Origin: Sphaerolaimus hirsutus
Lineage: Eukaryota; Nematoda; Chromadorea; Monhysterida; Sphaerolaimidae
Direction: 5' to 3'
DNA length: 64,000 bases
NCBI GenBank assembly: GCA_964036195.1
Contig: OZ038459.1
Span: forward strand, 5,639,206-5,703,205
A program made the position numbers and the translations under genes. Positions 52,300 to 63,749 of this stretch are shown here, piece by piece (position 1 is the first letter of the stretch; every line of letters begins with the position of its first letter). Below the pieces are notes generated by a model. The model saw only the letters and a list, made by a program, of their open reading frames with translations, did not search any database and was not told where the DNA came from.

Positions 52300-52450
52300 T
52301 TGACAAATTGCAGATGTATCTGAGAAGACCGTGCCCGGCTACTGGCTGCTGGAGTTGCTGGATTGGCTGGAGTTGCTGGCGTCGATGTCCTCGCTGCGAT
52401 CTGTCCTCTGAGGGCCCATGTGTCTTTTATTTAAACAATGAAATAGGAAA
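52300..52450 (-). promoter_or_regulatory. Conserved GC-rich block with TATA-like motif
   Basis: Minus strand: TTTAAATAAAAG followed about 30 bases later by a GC-rich start-like region (GACAGATCGCAGCGAGGAC). Recurs at 61380-61500 upstream of paralogue B, and partly at 46360-46450. It could be the promoter and first non-coding exon of the cysteine-rich genes, but no conserved donor was found. Confidence 0.35.
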
Positions 52451-52929
52451 GGGTGTCATGTTCACATCACAGGATGATTTTTTACATTCTGGATTTTGAT
52501 CAGATGCTGCATTCACTGGAAGACATTTTTATAAATATGATTTCCATTCCAATGGAAGAAGCGAACAGAAAATCATGACAACAACTACCTGCCTAATTGA
52601 CTTTTATAAATCTGCTTTTTGTTAATGTTTTTTTTCACAAAAACTTGTCCAAGAGTTTGTTTCTCAAATGCCTGATTGAGAGAAGGTCTATTGTTTTTGG
52701 TCTAGAATTTGTTGAATCACTTCGACTTTTTACCACGTGTTCGCTGACTTGATGATCAGTAAGACTTGATGACGCAGTGACTTAATGATCACTTTTCAAA
52801 TTGTCTTAAAGAGGCAGTGCCATTGCCGTTATAGCTGGTTGTTAGGGTTAGATATAGGGTTCAAACGAGACCCCGATCCCAAATCCCGAAAAAAATTTGT
52901 AATTTTGCAGTCTCGAATCAGATGTCTCA

Positions 52930-55381
52930 CGTTGGAAGTGGCCCAATGATAATTAAAGCATGCGTACGTTATAGACTACCGTGCAGAATAGTTGAGACTT
53001 TTCACACATAGAGAAACAGTAGGCTGGGGGTCCACTCTGGGGTCCACCACACTTTTTCGCTTCCCAGTTTCTTGTCCCTTGCCCAATTTTGATGCTGTTT
53101 GAGCATGTTGGGGTTTGATACTGGGGCTACTACGAAAAAATTTTGTTTGCTCAAATAACCCCCCAGTAACGATGGCAAAGCCCCCAGAAAAAAGTATTTA
53201 AATTTTTAAGTGTTTTTTCTAAAATGAATTTTCGAATTTTCGAATTTTTTCCCAAATTAATTTTCGAATTTCGAATTTAATTTTCGAATTTTCGAATTTT
53301 CGAATTTTCGAATCTTTTTTGTCAATTTTCGAATTTTTTAAGAAAAATATTGAATTTTAAGCCTAAAACACAGTATTTGGACTGTTTTCATGTTTAGAGC
53401 CCCTTTTAACTGTAATTTCACTGTGAGTAAAGCATGATATGACAATTTCACGTCACTTTAACATGACAAACGGTAGAAATACTAACTGTATTTCCTTGAA
53501 ATACCCCCCGGGGGTGATTGTTTCATAGTGGTCTCGAGAGGGGGGGTTAAACGAGGGGGTATTTAGAGGGGGGTTTATTTCTCCAGAAATTTGTTTTGAA
53601 ATCCCAGTACAAATTCGTTGTTTGTAATGTACGCTGAGGTAGTAAAATGCAACAATAACTGACATATATAAGGTTCTGTAGACTAATATTAGTATGTATA
53701 TGGTAAATATAAACACTCTTCTAACGTGACACCGACATTGTTTTAACGTGTGTTCTGCATTACACGGAACACAAACTACAATTTTTGTCGTGTACATTCC
53801 CTTTACACTCAATTTGGGGGGGTATTTCGAGGGGGGGGTGATTGTCTCATAGTGGTTCCGAGAGGGAGGGGGTCAAACGAGGGGGATATATCGAGGAAAT
53901 ACGGTATGTGGACTTATATGTCGGACAATTTTTTTGATGGTCCGGCGTCTGTTTTCGCGGAAGTAGAGCGCCGCGGTTCTAATTGTTCGGGCAGCTCTGT
54001 GCATTCAGTTCCTCAACTGATGTGTCGGACTCGGGCTTCGCGGCAGCCGCAGACGGACGCGATTTCAATGGATTTTTTTCATTACATCAGGCGTTTTCAG
54101 ACCCACCGCATATTAAATGTCGATTTATTTAGCACACTGAACTTAAGAGTGCGGTTTGTCGCCTTGAATCACCTGAAAAATGCGAAAACTATTTTCGAAT
54201 TTTTGAATTTTCGAATTTTCGAATTTTTTGAAAAATAAATCGATTTTTAAGTGTTTTTTCCAGGGGTGAAATAAAAATTCGAAAATTATGAAAAAATTCG
54301 AAAATTCGAAAATATTTTCGAATTTTTGAATCTTTTTTTGCCATCGTTACCCCCAGGCCCAACATAAGGGGGGTCTATAAAAAGATGGTCAATAAATATA
54401 CAAAAATGGGCAATCTGGATGAGTGTCTTTGAAGCGTATAAAGTCAACCATTTCTGGGCTGATTTGATAAAATGAAATAAAGGCATAAAATGATTGGAAC
54501 AACCTGCAGATTCTATTTTTGTGGGCGGTTTAGTGATACCTAAATTTCGTATGACGATTTGACCCAGTTTTTGAACATGAAGGAATATTTTTTGAACATG
54601 CTATCATATACTTGAGACAACGAGGATTCATTTAAAACAAAAATGAGTTCAATATCTTTTTCCAATCAAAAGTTATGGCATGTCAAAGTTTTCAATGGTG
54701 TCTTTATATTTTATGCTTGATTTACTGAGGTTTGCAGCATGAAAATTTTGTTATTGAACAGTCTATAAAATACTTTAGACAGGAAGAATTAATATGACAA
54801 AAACGTTTTTTCAATATGTCTTTCCAATCAAAAGTTATAGCACTTACAAACTTCCATCTTCATTCCATCCAGAATAATTGCACATTACTCATTCACAGTT
54901 GGGCCAACTTTTCTCCCTAAGAGCTTTCTCAACTTTAGAGCAAAGCCAAAACCTCAAATGTACATATCAAATAGCCCCACTCAGTAGTATGCCTACCTAC
55001 CCCTATTTCTGAGTTGCTGGCAATGAATGCAAAATTGCAGCAAAAATAAATAAATGCCACATTTCCATATATGCATTGCCATATGCCATAGACTTTAAAG
55101 TGAGATACTGGGTGGCTACTGCCCAAAACAAGAAAAGTCTCAACTATTCTGAAACATGAACAAACTGATGAATGTTTGTACACTAAGAATATATGCAGAT
55201 TTGAACTCAAGGGGCGGTCATCCCGGGCATGTGTAGTCAATCCCCCAGCGTACCCATGTATAGTATCCAAATGTTTTGCATGTCGACCATTTATGAAATT
55301 CTGGCAATATTAATCAGGCAGTGCAAAACGTCTCAACTATTGTGCACAGTAGTGTATATCGTTGGCACACTTCCAACGTGA
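52930..55381. mobile_element. 2.4-kb TIR element
   Basis: Left ACGTTGGAAGTGGCCCAATG through AATAGTTGAGAC, right the reverse complement (GTCTCAACTATTGTGCAC ... CTTCCAACGT), about 80% alike over 70 bp. No transposase frame. Other elements are nested inside. Confidence 0.6.
53167..54349. mobile_element. TAACGATGGC TIR element, nested
   Basis: TAACGATGGCAAA to TTTTTGCCATCGTTA with CCCCCAG on both sides. Rich in TTTTCGAATTTTCG words near both ends, and itself hosting a MITE (about 53487-53905). Confidence 0.78.
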
Positions 55382-55975
55382 ACCATCCATGATAAGTCAC
55401 TGGAATATAATGACTTACACAGCAAAAAATGAGTGTTTGGATGCGCGGTGAAGTGTTGTGAAATTTTGTCACACTGACGCTTCCCGACGCTTCAAGAACA
55501 TGCTCTGCGCTTCCTGCGCTCACCCTGTGCTGCATGTCCAAGTAAACATGCACTTTATGGCCAATGAACGTTTTGTGTAGCTGTTTTTGAATGAATGATA
55601 TCAATTTACCCAACCTTGGGGGCATGTATTTCCCAGACCCCGTATTTCGAAGTGGGGTATTCGAAGTGGTGTGGGGTGGGGTATTAGAGGAAATACTGCA
55701 ATTGTATATTTTAAACAAAATCGTCATTTTATTTATCCGTTATTTTATTTTTATACATCTCAGGCCCATCATTCATCAAACCCGACCACAGAAACCGTCG
55801 AATCACAAATTCATGAAAATTTTCAGAAATTCACGCTCTCCCATCATTTTTTATCACAAGATTCACAAGTTACAATAAACAAGGCGAAATTTACACGTTT
55901 CTTTCGGCCAGCCCGATTTTTGCATGCGTTACGGTGAAATGTCTGCTGGAAAAGTGCCTCTATTTCATTAAAGCG

Positions 55976-56492
55976 GGAATTAGAGCTCAGCGTCGATTCG
56001 ACGTGAAATGATGACGTGAAATGTTGTCGTGAAATTAATTACACGAGTGTGGATCATGCTACGGGTCTACAATTTTCTAAGGATAATATATGAATCAATA
56101 CCTTAATCGTGTCCAATACTGAGTGTTATCAGCCACAACTAGAGCGAATTGAAAAATTCAATTTTTATCATTCCACGTCATCATCATTTCACGTCACAGT
56201 GTCAGGGAACAACTTGACATTTCACGTCAGACTATTGCTTGCAATAGTCTGACGTGAAATGTCAAGTTGTTCCCTGACGTCAAATGATGACGTGGAATGA
56301 TAAAAATTGAATTTTTCAATTCGCTCTAGTTGTGGCTGATAACACTCAGTATTGGACACGATTAAGGTATTGATTCATATATTATCCTTAGAAAATTGTA
56401 GACCCGTAGCATGATCCACACTCGTGTAATTAATTTCACGACAACATTTCACGTCATCATTTCACGTCGAATCGACGCTGAGCTCTAATTCC
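55976..56492. mobile_element. Foldback element, ATTAGAGCTCAGCGTCGA ends
   Basis: Two arms of about 240 bp that are almost exact reverse complements, with TGACGTGAAATGATGACG words. Absent from the matching place in copy A. Confidence 0.88.
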
Positions 56493-56683
56493 GGCCTAAC
56501 GCCTCATCTCATAGACCCCCATATTTTTCCCACTAAAATTGTACCCCCAGGAAGATACGGTATAAATTGTCAGCAGCGAACTAAAATTTGGCTGAAATAC
56601 TGATCTAATTTAAGAAACAGTGTGTCGGGCTACCCAAAACTTAAAATTATCTAAATTCAAATTCAGATGTCCAAATTCTTCGG

Positions 56684-56774
56684 CTAGTTTGTACGCTTCA
56701 GAAGTTTGCGAAAAGACGGCACACTGTCATGTGGTTGCTCGCGGCGGCAGTACTTAGAATTAGAGTTGTAGCAC
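56684..56774 (-). CDS. Paralogue B exon 4 (last two cysteines)
   Basis: 91 nt, acceptor ACCCCAG|G. Encodes CYNSNSKYCRREQPHD and a basic end SFRKLLKRTN before TAG. Confidence 0.66.
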
Positions 56775-59700
56775 CTGGGGTCAAATTCGATTCGAATGTA
56801 AGGTGACCGACACGCGAGAAGCATAGAGTTTCGCGCAGGAGCCAATTCTGCCAGGTGCCAATGCCAATGCCCATGTTGAGAAGTAAACAATTTTTTTTAT
56901 TTACTGAGTAAGAAGTAAATCTACAAGTGAGAAGTGAAATGGCAATTAAAATCTCTTAAAAATTTAACAAATTTAAAGTTTAAAATTTAATACATTTTTA
57001 GCGTTTTCTTGTCACTTGTCTTTTACTATTTACTTGCTACTTCACTTTTCACTTCTAAATTGACTTTTCATTTAAATTTTTACTTAAAATTTCACTTCTC
57101 ACTAGTAAATTTACTTCTCACTTCTGAAAATATAAAGTTTTTCTACTTCTCAACTTGACTTGACCGGCTTTGAACGGAATTGACACCAGGACGCCCACAC
57201 AATTGCATGCCTGACTCGCGCGATCTCACGTCACGTGCGCCTTACGTTCGAATTGAATTTGGCACCTGTAGGCATCACCGTCCCAGCAGCAAGTGTCCGC
57301 ATGATTCCTAAGTTCGGTTGGGTTGCAGTCGGCGTTTCTTTCGCACCTGAAATATGTGAAATCATGCATTTGTGGGTTTTTTTATTGCAGTGATTTGAGA
57401 CCCATTTCTACTCTACATTACCATAACCTATAAGTCAAGCTCCCAGGGCTAAAACATTGAAAATTGTGAAATGATGCATTCGTGGATTTATAATTGCAAT
57501 GATTTGAAATGTGCACTCCATTCCATTCTGATACTACATTACTGTAACCCTGAAATCGAACCTCTGGGGCCAAAACTTTCGAGTTATGAAATGATGCATT
57601 TGTGGGTTTCTAATTGCAGTGATTTGAGATATGCACTCCATTTCTACCCTACATTACCATAACCCTTAATTCGAAACTGCCAAACAATTGGAAATTGTGG
57701 AATGATGCATTTGTGGATTTATGATTGCAATGATTTGAAAGATGCACTCCATTTTGACACTAGGTACATTACCATACACCTGAAAATGAACCCCTGAGGC
57801 CAAAAACTTTCACTTTGTGAAATGATGCATTTGTGAGTATTTTCGTGCACTGATTTCTAATATGCACTCCATTCTGGCACTACATTACTGTATCCATGAA
57901 ATTGAACCCATGGGGCCAAAACTTTCAAATTGTGAAATGATGCATTTGTGGGTTTCTAATCGCATTGATTTGAAATATGCATTCCATTTTCACCCTACAT
58001 TACCGTAGGCCTTAAATTGAATGGGGGAAAAATTAGAAATGATGCATTTGTGGGTTTCTGATTGCACTGATTTGAAATATGCACTCTGTTGTGACAAATT
58101 ACACACTGTACCCTCAAATTGAACACCAGGGGCCAGTTCCGCAAGTAGACAAGTTAAGAGTTAAAAGTTAAGAGTTGAGTTAAAGGTTAAAAGTTTAGTC
58201 AAAAGTTGAGTTAAAAGTTAAGAGTTGAGTTAAAGGTTAAAAGTTGAGTTAAAAGTTAAGAGTGGAGTTAAAGGTTAAAAGTTTAGTCAAAAGTTGAGTT
58301 AAAAGTTGAGTTAAAGGTTAAAAGGTGAGTTAAAAGTTGATTTAAAAGACAAATGGGTCATTCGTTGCAGAAGCGCGATACGCTGATCTTCAATCGTATT
58401 TTGTCCCCGCACGGCCATTCTGAAACAACGTTCCGCGATTTTTTTTTTAGCGATAATTTTTTTGGATACGTTATTTTCAAATGTCGTGCATACAACATTG
58501 GCAGCATGCCAGCAAACAGCCGTATCAATACCAATTTCACATTTTTATTTTTTACCATCATTTTCCACTTGTCTCTTAACTCTCAACTCTTTACTCAACT
58601 CTTAACTCAACTCTTAACTCAACTTTTAACCTTTAACTCAACTCTTAACATTTAACTCAACTTTTAACTCAACTCTTAAATTTTCACTTTTCTCTTAAAC
58701 TTTAACTTTACTCTTAACTCGCCATTTGTCATTTTACTCAACTCTTAACTTTTAACTCTTAACTTGTCCACTTGCGGAACCGGCACCAGGTGCCAGTTCC
58801 GCAAGTGGAAAAGTTAAGAGTTAAAAGTTAAGAGTTGAGTAAAATGACAAATGGCAAGTTAAAAGTAAAGTTAAATGATAAATGATGAGTTAAGAGGCAA
58901 GAGTAAAATTAAATGACAATGATCTCTTACAATAGATAAGAGTAGAGTTAAGAGTCAAGCAAGTGTATCCAAATCTTATTTTTCATATCCAGATCTAATA
59001 TTTTTGTATCCAAATCTTATGAGAGAACATAAGATTTGGATACAAAAAACATAAGATCTGGATACGAAAAAAATTTTGGATACACTTTCTTGACTCTTAA
59101 CTTTACTTTTACCTCTTGACTAATCATTTGTCATTAAACTTTACTGTTTACTTTCCATTTGTCATTTTGCTCAACTCTTAACTTTTAACTCTTAACTTTT
59201 CCACTTGCGGAACTGGCCCCTGTGTTTAAACATTGAAATAATGAAATAATGTTTGTTTTCTTGTTTTTTTTTCATAGAGTTAGAACACTGCGAAACCCGA
59301 CCAAAGGTCAGAGAGAATCCTGCTAGTAAATACATGTACAGGGGTGGGCATCTTCAGTTACCGCTGGGAAAATGCGATAGATTGAGCTACGGTTGAGCTA
59401 TCAGAATGAAATTTTAACACAATGGAGTAGACTCCATAGGACACCTATTCTGAAGTTTGCAACCCAAACGGCCACATTTTGGGTGAGTTGTGGAACACAC
59501 GGTTTTTAGTGTAATTTTGTGACTTGGCGTCACCCATAGGATAAATCGAGGGTGGCATTTGAGGGGGGGCATCGGTCGTTGGTGTCGTCCCATTCTGTCG
59601 TACATCGGCCGATTTTGATGCCCTTTGAGTATGTTGTGGTCGCGCCTACTACCAAATTCTTTTTTTACTCGAATAGTCCCCCAGTCCCGAGATAAGGGGG

Positions 59701-60889
59701 GTGAAGTCACAAAATTACACTAAAAACTGTGTGTTCCACAACTCCTCCAAACTGTGGCCGTTTGGGTTGCAAACTTCAGCATAGGTGTCCTATGGAGTCT
59801 ACTCTATTGTGTTAAAATTTCATTGTGATAGCTCAACTGTAGCTCAAGCTATCGCGTTTTTCCAGCGGTAACTGAAGATGCCCACCCCTGTATGTTATAA
59901 CATATCCACTTCACTCACAAGCGTGGGCTGTCAAAATATGTGTTCAATTCCTCCAAGCTAAGGCCCAGATTTAGCTCAGGAGGTTGGGCAGACTGCAGTT
60001 CTAGCATGAGCCTGGTGAGGAGGCCAGCCAGCAGCCAGCCCAGGTTGCCCACGGGGTCGGGGACGGGGTAATCACGCCGGCTGGAAATTTGGCTGATGTT
60101 TTTTACTTTTGTCACTTACCTACTTTGTGAAGAGAATGTGATTTGAGGGGAACTTTTCCGTCTCGAAAGCCTGTTAAGTGTCGAGTAAAGTGTAAAATGT
60201 AACATATTTTTGCAGCGTATTTAATATTTGTTTGTTTGTTTGTTTGTTTGTTTCATATTTTACATGAGGAAGTTCATGGACGTACATGCATGCAGTTAGT
60301 GTTTTGTATCCAATCCTGTTTTATGCTTTCTAAACTGCATGTAATTAAAACCTACCGTATATCCTCGAATGAGACCCCAGGGGAGTTATTTTTTCATCAG
60401 AAGTTTTGGAGGGGGAGTTATTCAAGGGGATGCCATTCAAGGGATGCCATTCAAGGGTGAGTTATTTGTTCCCCAAAACTTGAACTCTGTACATTGTATG
60501 AATGCATTCCGTCAACTCATATAATCCAGGCATTTCACAGTTCAACAGCAACAAAAATTAAGTATCCATGCTAAAATTCATGTTAATCAACATCCAAATA
60601 ATCCAAATACACATTGTGTATACATCAAATCATTGTGTATCAAATATTCAGAGAGGAGAGTTATTTAAGAGGAGTTTTTTCCTCACCTGGCCAACAGGGG
60701 GAGTTATTCGAGAGGGGGGTGTTATTCAAGGGTGTCTTATTCAAGGATATACGGTACCTATTTTTTTTGCCAGCCAACTGACTTGATTGTATGTTTTCCC
60801 AGCTTTTGATCATCCTTCTTTAGTGGAAGTCCATGGGCTGAAAAGGCTGACATCAACAAATTGAGCACAATCATAATGATGACCTTCAT
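56684..60889 (-). CDS. Secreted six-cysteine peptide precursor, paralogue B
   Basis: Exons 60889-60783, 60080-59919, 57346-57266, 56774-56684, all introns in phase 2, 146 codons plus stop. The signal peptide is almost identical to that of paralogue A. The linker exon is 16 codons longer and carries RRDYPVPDPVGNLGWLLAGL and an acidic LEELNTYFDS end. Cysteine spacing C-x5-C-x11-CC-x7-C-x7-C. Strong divergence of the mature part with conserved signal exon is a pattern often seen in secreted peptide families under diversifying selection; that reading is inference. Intron 2 is 2.6 kb and packed with tandem and introner-like repeats. Confidence 0.74.
57266..57346 (-). CDS. Paralogue B exon 3 (first four cysteines)
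   Basis: 81 nt, acceptor TTTCAG|G, donor CTACAG|GTGCC. Encodes CERNADCNPTELRNHADTCC and WDGDAY. Confidence 0.76.
57358..58118. repeat. Tandem repeat of about 115-120 bp in intron 2 of paralogue B
   Basis: Seven copies of a unit starting near AAATGATGCATTTGTGG and containing GATTTGA(A/G)ATATGCACTCC, with moderate divergence between copies. Confidence 0.85.
58130..58789 (-). mobile_element. Long inverted-repeat introner-like element, third copy
   Basis: Minus strand GTGCCGGTTCCGCAAGTGG to CTTGCGGAACTGGCCC. Carries the insert of 18392-19140 inverted and frameshifted (58358-58561). Confidence 0.78.
58790..59222 (+). mobile_element. Introner-like element placed back to back
   Basis: GTGCCAGTTCCGCAAGTGG to CTTGCGGAACTGGCCCCTG. 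It abuts the previous element in opposite orientation, with CAG at the junction. An inner inverted pair surrounds AAGATTTGGATAC. Confidence 0.75.
59341..59890. repeat. hAT-like TIR element, CAGGGGTGGGCA ends
   Basis: CAGGGGTGGGCATCTTCAG to CTGAAGATGCCCACCCCTG, same family as 4311-4786 and lying in intron 2 of paralogue B. Confidence 0.78.
59919..60080 (-). CDS. Paralogue B exon 2 (RR linker)
   Basis: 162 nt, acceptor TTTCCAG|C, donor GCTT|GTGAGT, GC-rich. Contains LLTRLMLELQSAQPPELN. Confidence 0.77.
60227..60253. repeat. TTTG microsatellite
   Basis: (TTTG)n, about six units, in intron 1 of paralogue B. Confidence 0.85.
60355..60754. repeat. CCGTATATCCTCGAATGAGA MITE, copy in paralogue B
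   Basis: Ends CCGTATATCCTCGAATGAGA and GTCTTATTCAAGGATATACGG. Orthologous to the insertion at 49632-49974. Confidence 0.78.
60783..60889 (-). CDS. Paralogue B exon 1 (signal peptide)
   Basis: 107 nt, KVIIMIVLNLLMSAFSAHG signal, donor AA|GTCAGT. Confidence 0.74.
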
Positions 60890-61379
60890 CTTTAAAGTCT
60901 TTTTGTCAGAGACCAACTTGTCAAGAATGAAGGGAAGTTGTGAAGTGTGTGTTAAGTGTGTGTAACTAGTGAACTAATTGTCACAACATACACTCCTGGA
61001 AATTTTTTTGATTTTTTTCAAACGCTGAGAAGCTCTCCTCTCCAGGCATATTTTCGTCGTCTCTGAAGACATATTTTCGAAGACAATGTTTTTTCTGCCA
61101 CTGATGCATCCAGGTTATTTGTGGATTCGTATTTTGTTGGCATTTGCACATGCATTTTGACCACCCTGAAGTTTTTTTGAAATGATATCCAACTTTTCAA
61201 ATTTTTTTTTTTTTTTTTGGGGGGGGGGGGGTAAAAATGATAATTGTTTTTGAGCGAAATTTCTTTAAAAATCGTCAAAACACTTCGTACAGTGATGCAA
61301 TGCAATGTAGGGTTACCCACACTTTACAAGTGATTTTTCACTTGTCTTCACATTCAGCCTGTCACTTGACAAGTTGCAG

Positions 61380-61500
61380 ATGTATACAGGTAGGTAGACT
61401 GGGCCCCGCTGCTGTTCGTTGGCTGTAGTTGCTCGTGCCGAAGTCCTCGCTGCGATCTGTCCTCCGAGGGCCCACGTGGCTTTTATTTAAACAATGAAAT
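61380..61500 (-). promoter_or_regulatory. Conserved GC-rich block with TATA-like motif, copy B
   Basis: Same TTTAAATAAAAG and GACAGATCGCAGCGAGGAC arrangement as at 52300-52450, about 560 bases upstream of the signal exon of paralogue B. Confidence 0.35.
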
Positions 61501-61794
61501 AGGGAAGGGTGTCATGTTCACACATCACAGGATAATTTTTTACATTCTGGATTTTGGTGAGATGCTGCATTCACTGGAAGTGGTTTTTATAAATATGGTT
61601 TTTTTCCAATGGAAGAAGCAAATAGAAAATAGTGATTGTTTCAGAGTTAGAATTTTGAGGGTGGGGGGGGGTCAAACGAGGGGGGGGGTGTTTCGAGGGG
61701 GGGGGCTTATTATTTCGCAAGAATTTTTTCTAGCTTCCAGTACTAATTTTTCGTTAGTAACGTGTACGCAGACGTAGAAAGATGCAACAATTAA

Positions 61795-62034
61795 GCTGGA
61801 ATTACAGCTCGACGGCAAATTATGGCACAACGGAAAATTATTTTTCCTACAAAATTAATTACTACATAAATAATATGAATGATGAAATGAAATTTACACA
61901 CATAAAAGACAATTTATAGCACTACTTAAATCTAAAGTTATAACACTGTATCTTTCTCCATTCTTCTGTAAATAATTTTGCGGTTAAAAATAATTCTCCA
62001 TTGTCATAATTTTCCGTCGAGCTGTAATTCCAGC
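61795..62034. mobile_element. Foldback element flanked by TTAA
   Basis: AGCTGGAATTACAGCTCGACG to CGTCGAGCTGTAATTCCAGCT, with TTAA on both sides. Related to 29819-30293 and 39258-39718 through ATTACAGCTCG. Confidence 0.82.
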
Positions 62035-62199
62035 TTAACTGCCATAGACAGACACCAATCCTGAACCCGAAAACTCAAAAAACCAATCCCGATCCCAAAC
62101 CCCAACAGTCGATCCCGTTTTAACCCTACGCAGATACATGCTCCAAATTGCAAGTAGGCATACTCAGCGGACAGCACACCTAGTATGAAAAGTTGAAAA

Positions 62200-62399
62200 N
62201 NNNNNNNNNNNNNNNNNNNNNNNNNNNNNNNNNNNNNNNNNNNNNNNNNNNNNNNNNNNNNNNNNNNNNNNNNNNNNNNNNNNNNNNNNNNNNNNNNNNN
62301 NNNNNNNNNNNNNNNNNNNNNNNNNNNNNNNNNNNNNNNNNNNNNNNNNNNNNNNNNNNNNNNNNNNNNNNNNNNNNNNNNNNNNNNNNNNNNNNNNNN
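62200..62399. other. Assembly gap (200 N)
   Basis: Run of exactly 200 N. AGTTGAAAA is found on both sides, so the gap may hide or duplicate repeat sequence. Open frames across it mean nothing. Confidence 0.98.
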
Positions 62400-62400
62400 A

Positions 62401-63415
62401 GTTGAAAACCTACCATAACTTTATGAATAAAATCTCGTGATAAATTTCGTAATTAATTATTCCATGGTAAAAACGAAATATTATGATGAAAAACTGTATA
62501 ATTTTGGTTCATTATTCAGATGGGTTTACGGTAGGTTTTCATACTAAGTGTGATGTCCGCCGAGTATACATTCCCACCACTTTCAATGACACATGGCCAC
62601 TTGATCGAGTATCGATGTGATGTAAAAACAATGTCACATAGGCGCTGCGCACACAGACGCACAGCACAGAAATTTGGAAACTCAAATCTGTTTTTAACAC
62701 TTTTGAGTTCACCAGAGTCTGGAGTCTGTTGACTAATGTTGACGGCAATCAAAAATTATTCACTGTGGTAAACTCTCAGCTCAAACACATAGCAATTCGT
62801 GAGTATCGCTATTGTTTAATTGTTTTTACATCACTAGTAATGACTGTAGAACATTCCCAAAAAGATTACAATCAATTCATTTGTTCAGTGGTTCTTTTGT
62901 GGCCTCAATATAAAACGGCCATAAAGTGATATATGCTTTTTGTAATACCTTTTGACTGCAAGGACTTTCTGTTGGTGGAAGCTAGGTATTTGTGTTTTGA
63001 ATGTATCAAAAAAATAATGTTTGCTCAGATAACTTTTTTCATACATCATCTCATCTCATGACTCTATTGTAGTGTTTTCCTCTTGACTTCTTATCATTTT
63101 GCTTGTTGTTTAAACTTGTTTTGATTCCCATGTTGAAAATTTTACTATCACTTGACGATGCATGCAAATGGCAACTAGAGATATTAGAATGTCAGCTAAA
63201 AATTGAAAAAAGATGAATGTTGTCACCGCAATATTTTTTTCTGTTGGACTGATTGGATGTGATTCGGGTAAGTATAGTCTTCTGAACAATGATTCAAAAG
63301 TGTAAATGTACAGTTCACACTGAAAACAGTTTACCACTAAAACAAAAATCAATTTATACCTAGTGGTATTAATGTGAACTGCTTTCACATCACCAATTTT
63401 GTATTTTTACGAGTG
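62401..63415. other. No recognisable gene
   Basis: AT-rich. At 62520-62570 lies TAGGTTTTCATACTAAGTG with GTCCGCCGAGTATAC, the inverse of the sequence left of the gap (TACTCAGCGGAC), so the gap sits inside a TIR element. Confidence 0.45.
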
Positions 63416-63422
63416 CCATGTC

Positions 63423-63632
63423 TAGTGATGGAAAAAGCGCCAGACTTTCGGCGCCAAGCGCCAAAAGCGCCATGGCGCTTTTCTTACCCCCAGCGCCAAG
63501 CGCCAATGGCGCCAGAGCAAAATAGCGCCAAGCGCCAAAAGCGCCATGGCGCTTTTCTGAACCTCAGCGCCAAGCGCCAATGGCGCCAGAGGGTAATGGC
63601 GCCAAGCGCCAATAGCGCCAGCGCCAAAAAAT
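63423..63632. repeat. GGCGCC-rich element
   Basis: Begins TAGTGATGGAAAAAGCGCC like 51285-52215. The right end is not recognisable. Confidence 0.72.
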
Positions 63633-63749
63633 TTGTTCTGCTATTTGTTAGTAGAATAATGAATTCGTAACTGTGACACACCGCTGATGTCGACGTACCT
63701 AGTCGATTTAACTTTATTAAAGTTCAATCAACCAATACAATGTTTCATA

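Larger units (their letters stand above)
45405..52575. repeat. Segmental duplication, copy A
   Basis: Matches copy B (about 55515-61630) in scattered blocks in the same order: CACTTTATGGCCAATGAACG at 45440, TCACAAGATTCACAAGTTAC at 46805, the exons of the cysteine-rich gene, 50530-50830, and 52230-52570. Different transposon insertions separate the blocks. Confidence 0.82.
55515..61630. repeat. Segmental duplication, copy B
   Basis: Counterpart of 45405-52575, same strand and order, holding the second cysteine-rich peptide gene. Coding exons have diverged strongly, so the duplication is not recent. Confidence 0.82.

Noticed and set aside
51295..52499. Long overlapping open frames in several directions over GGCGCC sequence
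   Set aside because: They are produced by repeated GGCGCC words without stop codons and lie inside a transposable element.
45405..52575. Haplotype duplication artefact instead of a true segmental duplication
   Set aside because: Coding exons of the two copies differ far too much for alleles, though read depth would settle it.
58358..58561. Minus-strand open frame resembling those at 18656 and 26164
   Set aside because: It is frameshifted relative to the other copies after the lysine-rich part, so a conserved protein is not supported.
62180..62416. Open frames on both strands across the N run
   Set aside because: They exist only because unknown bases cannot contain stop codons.
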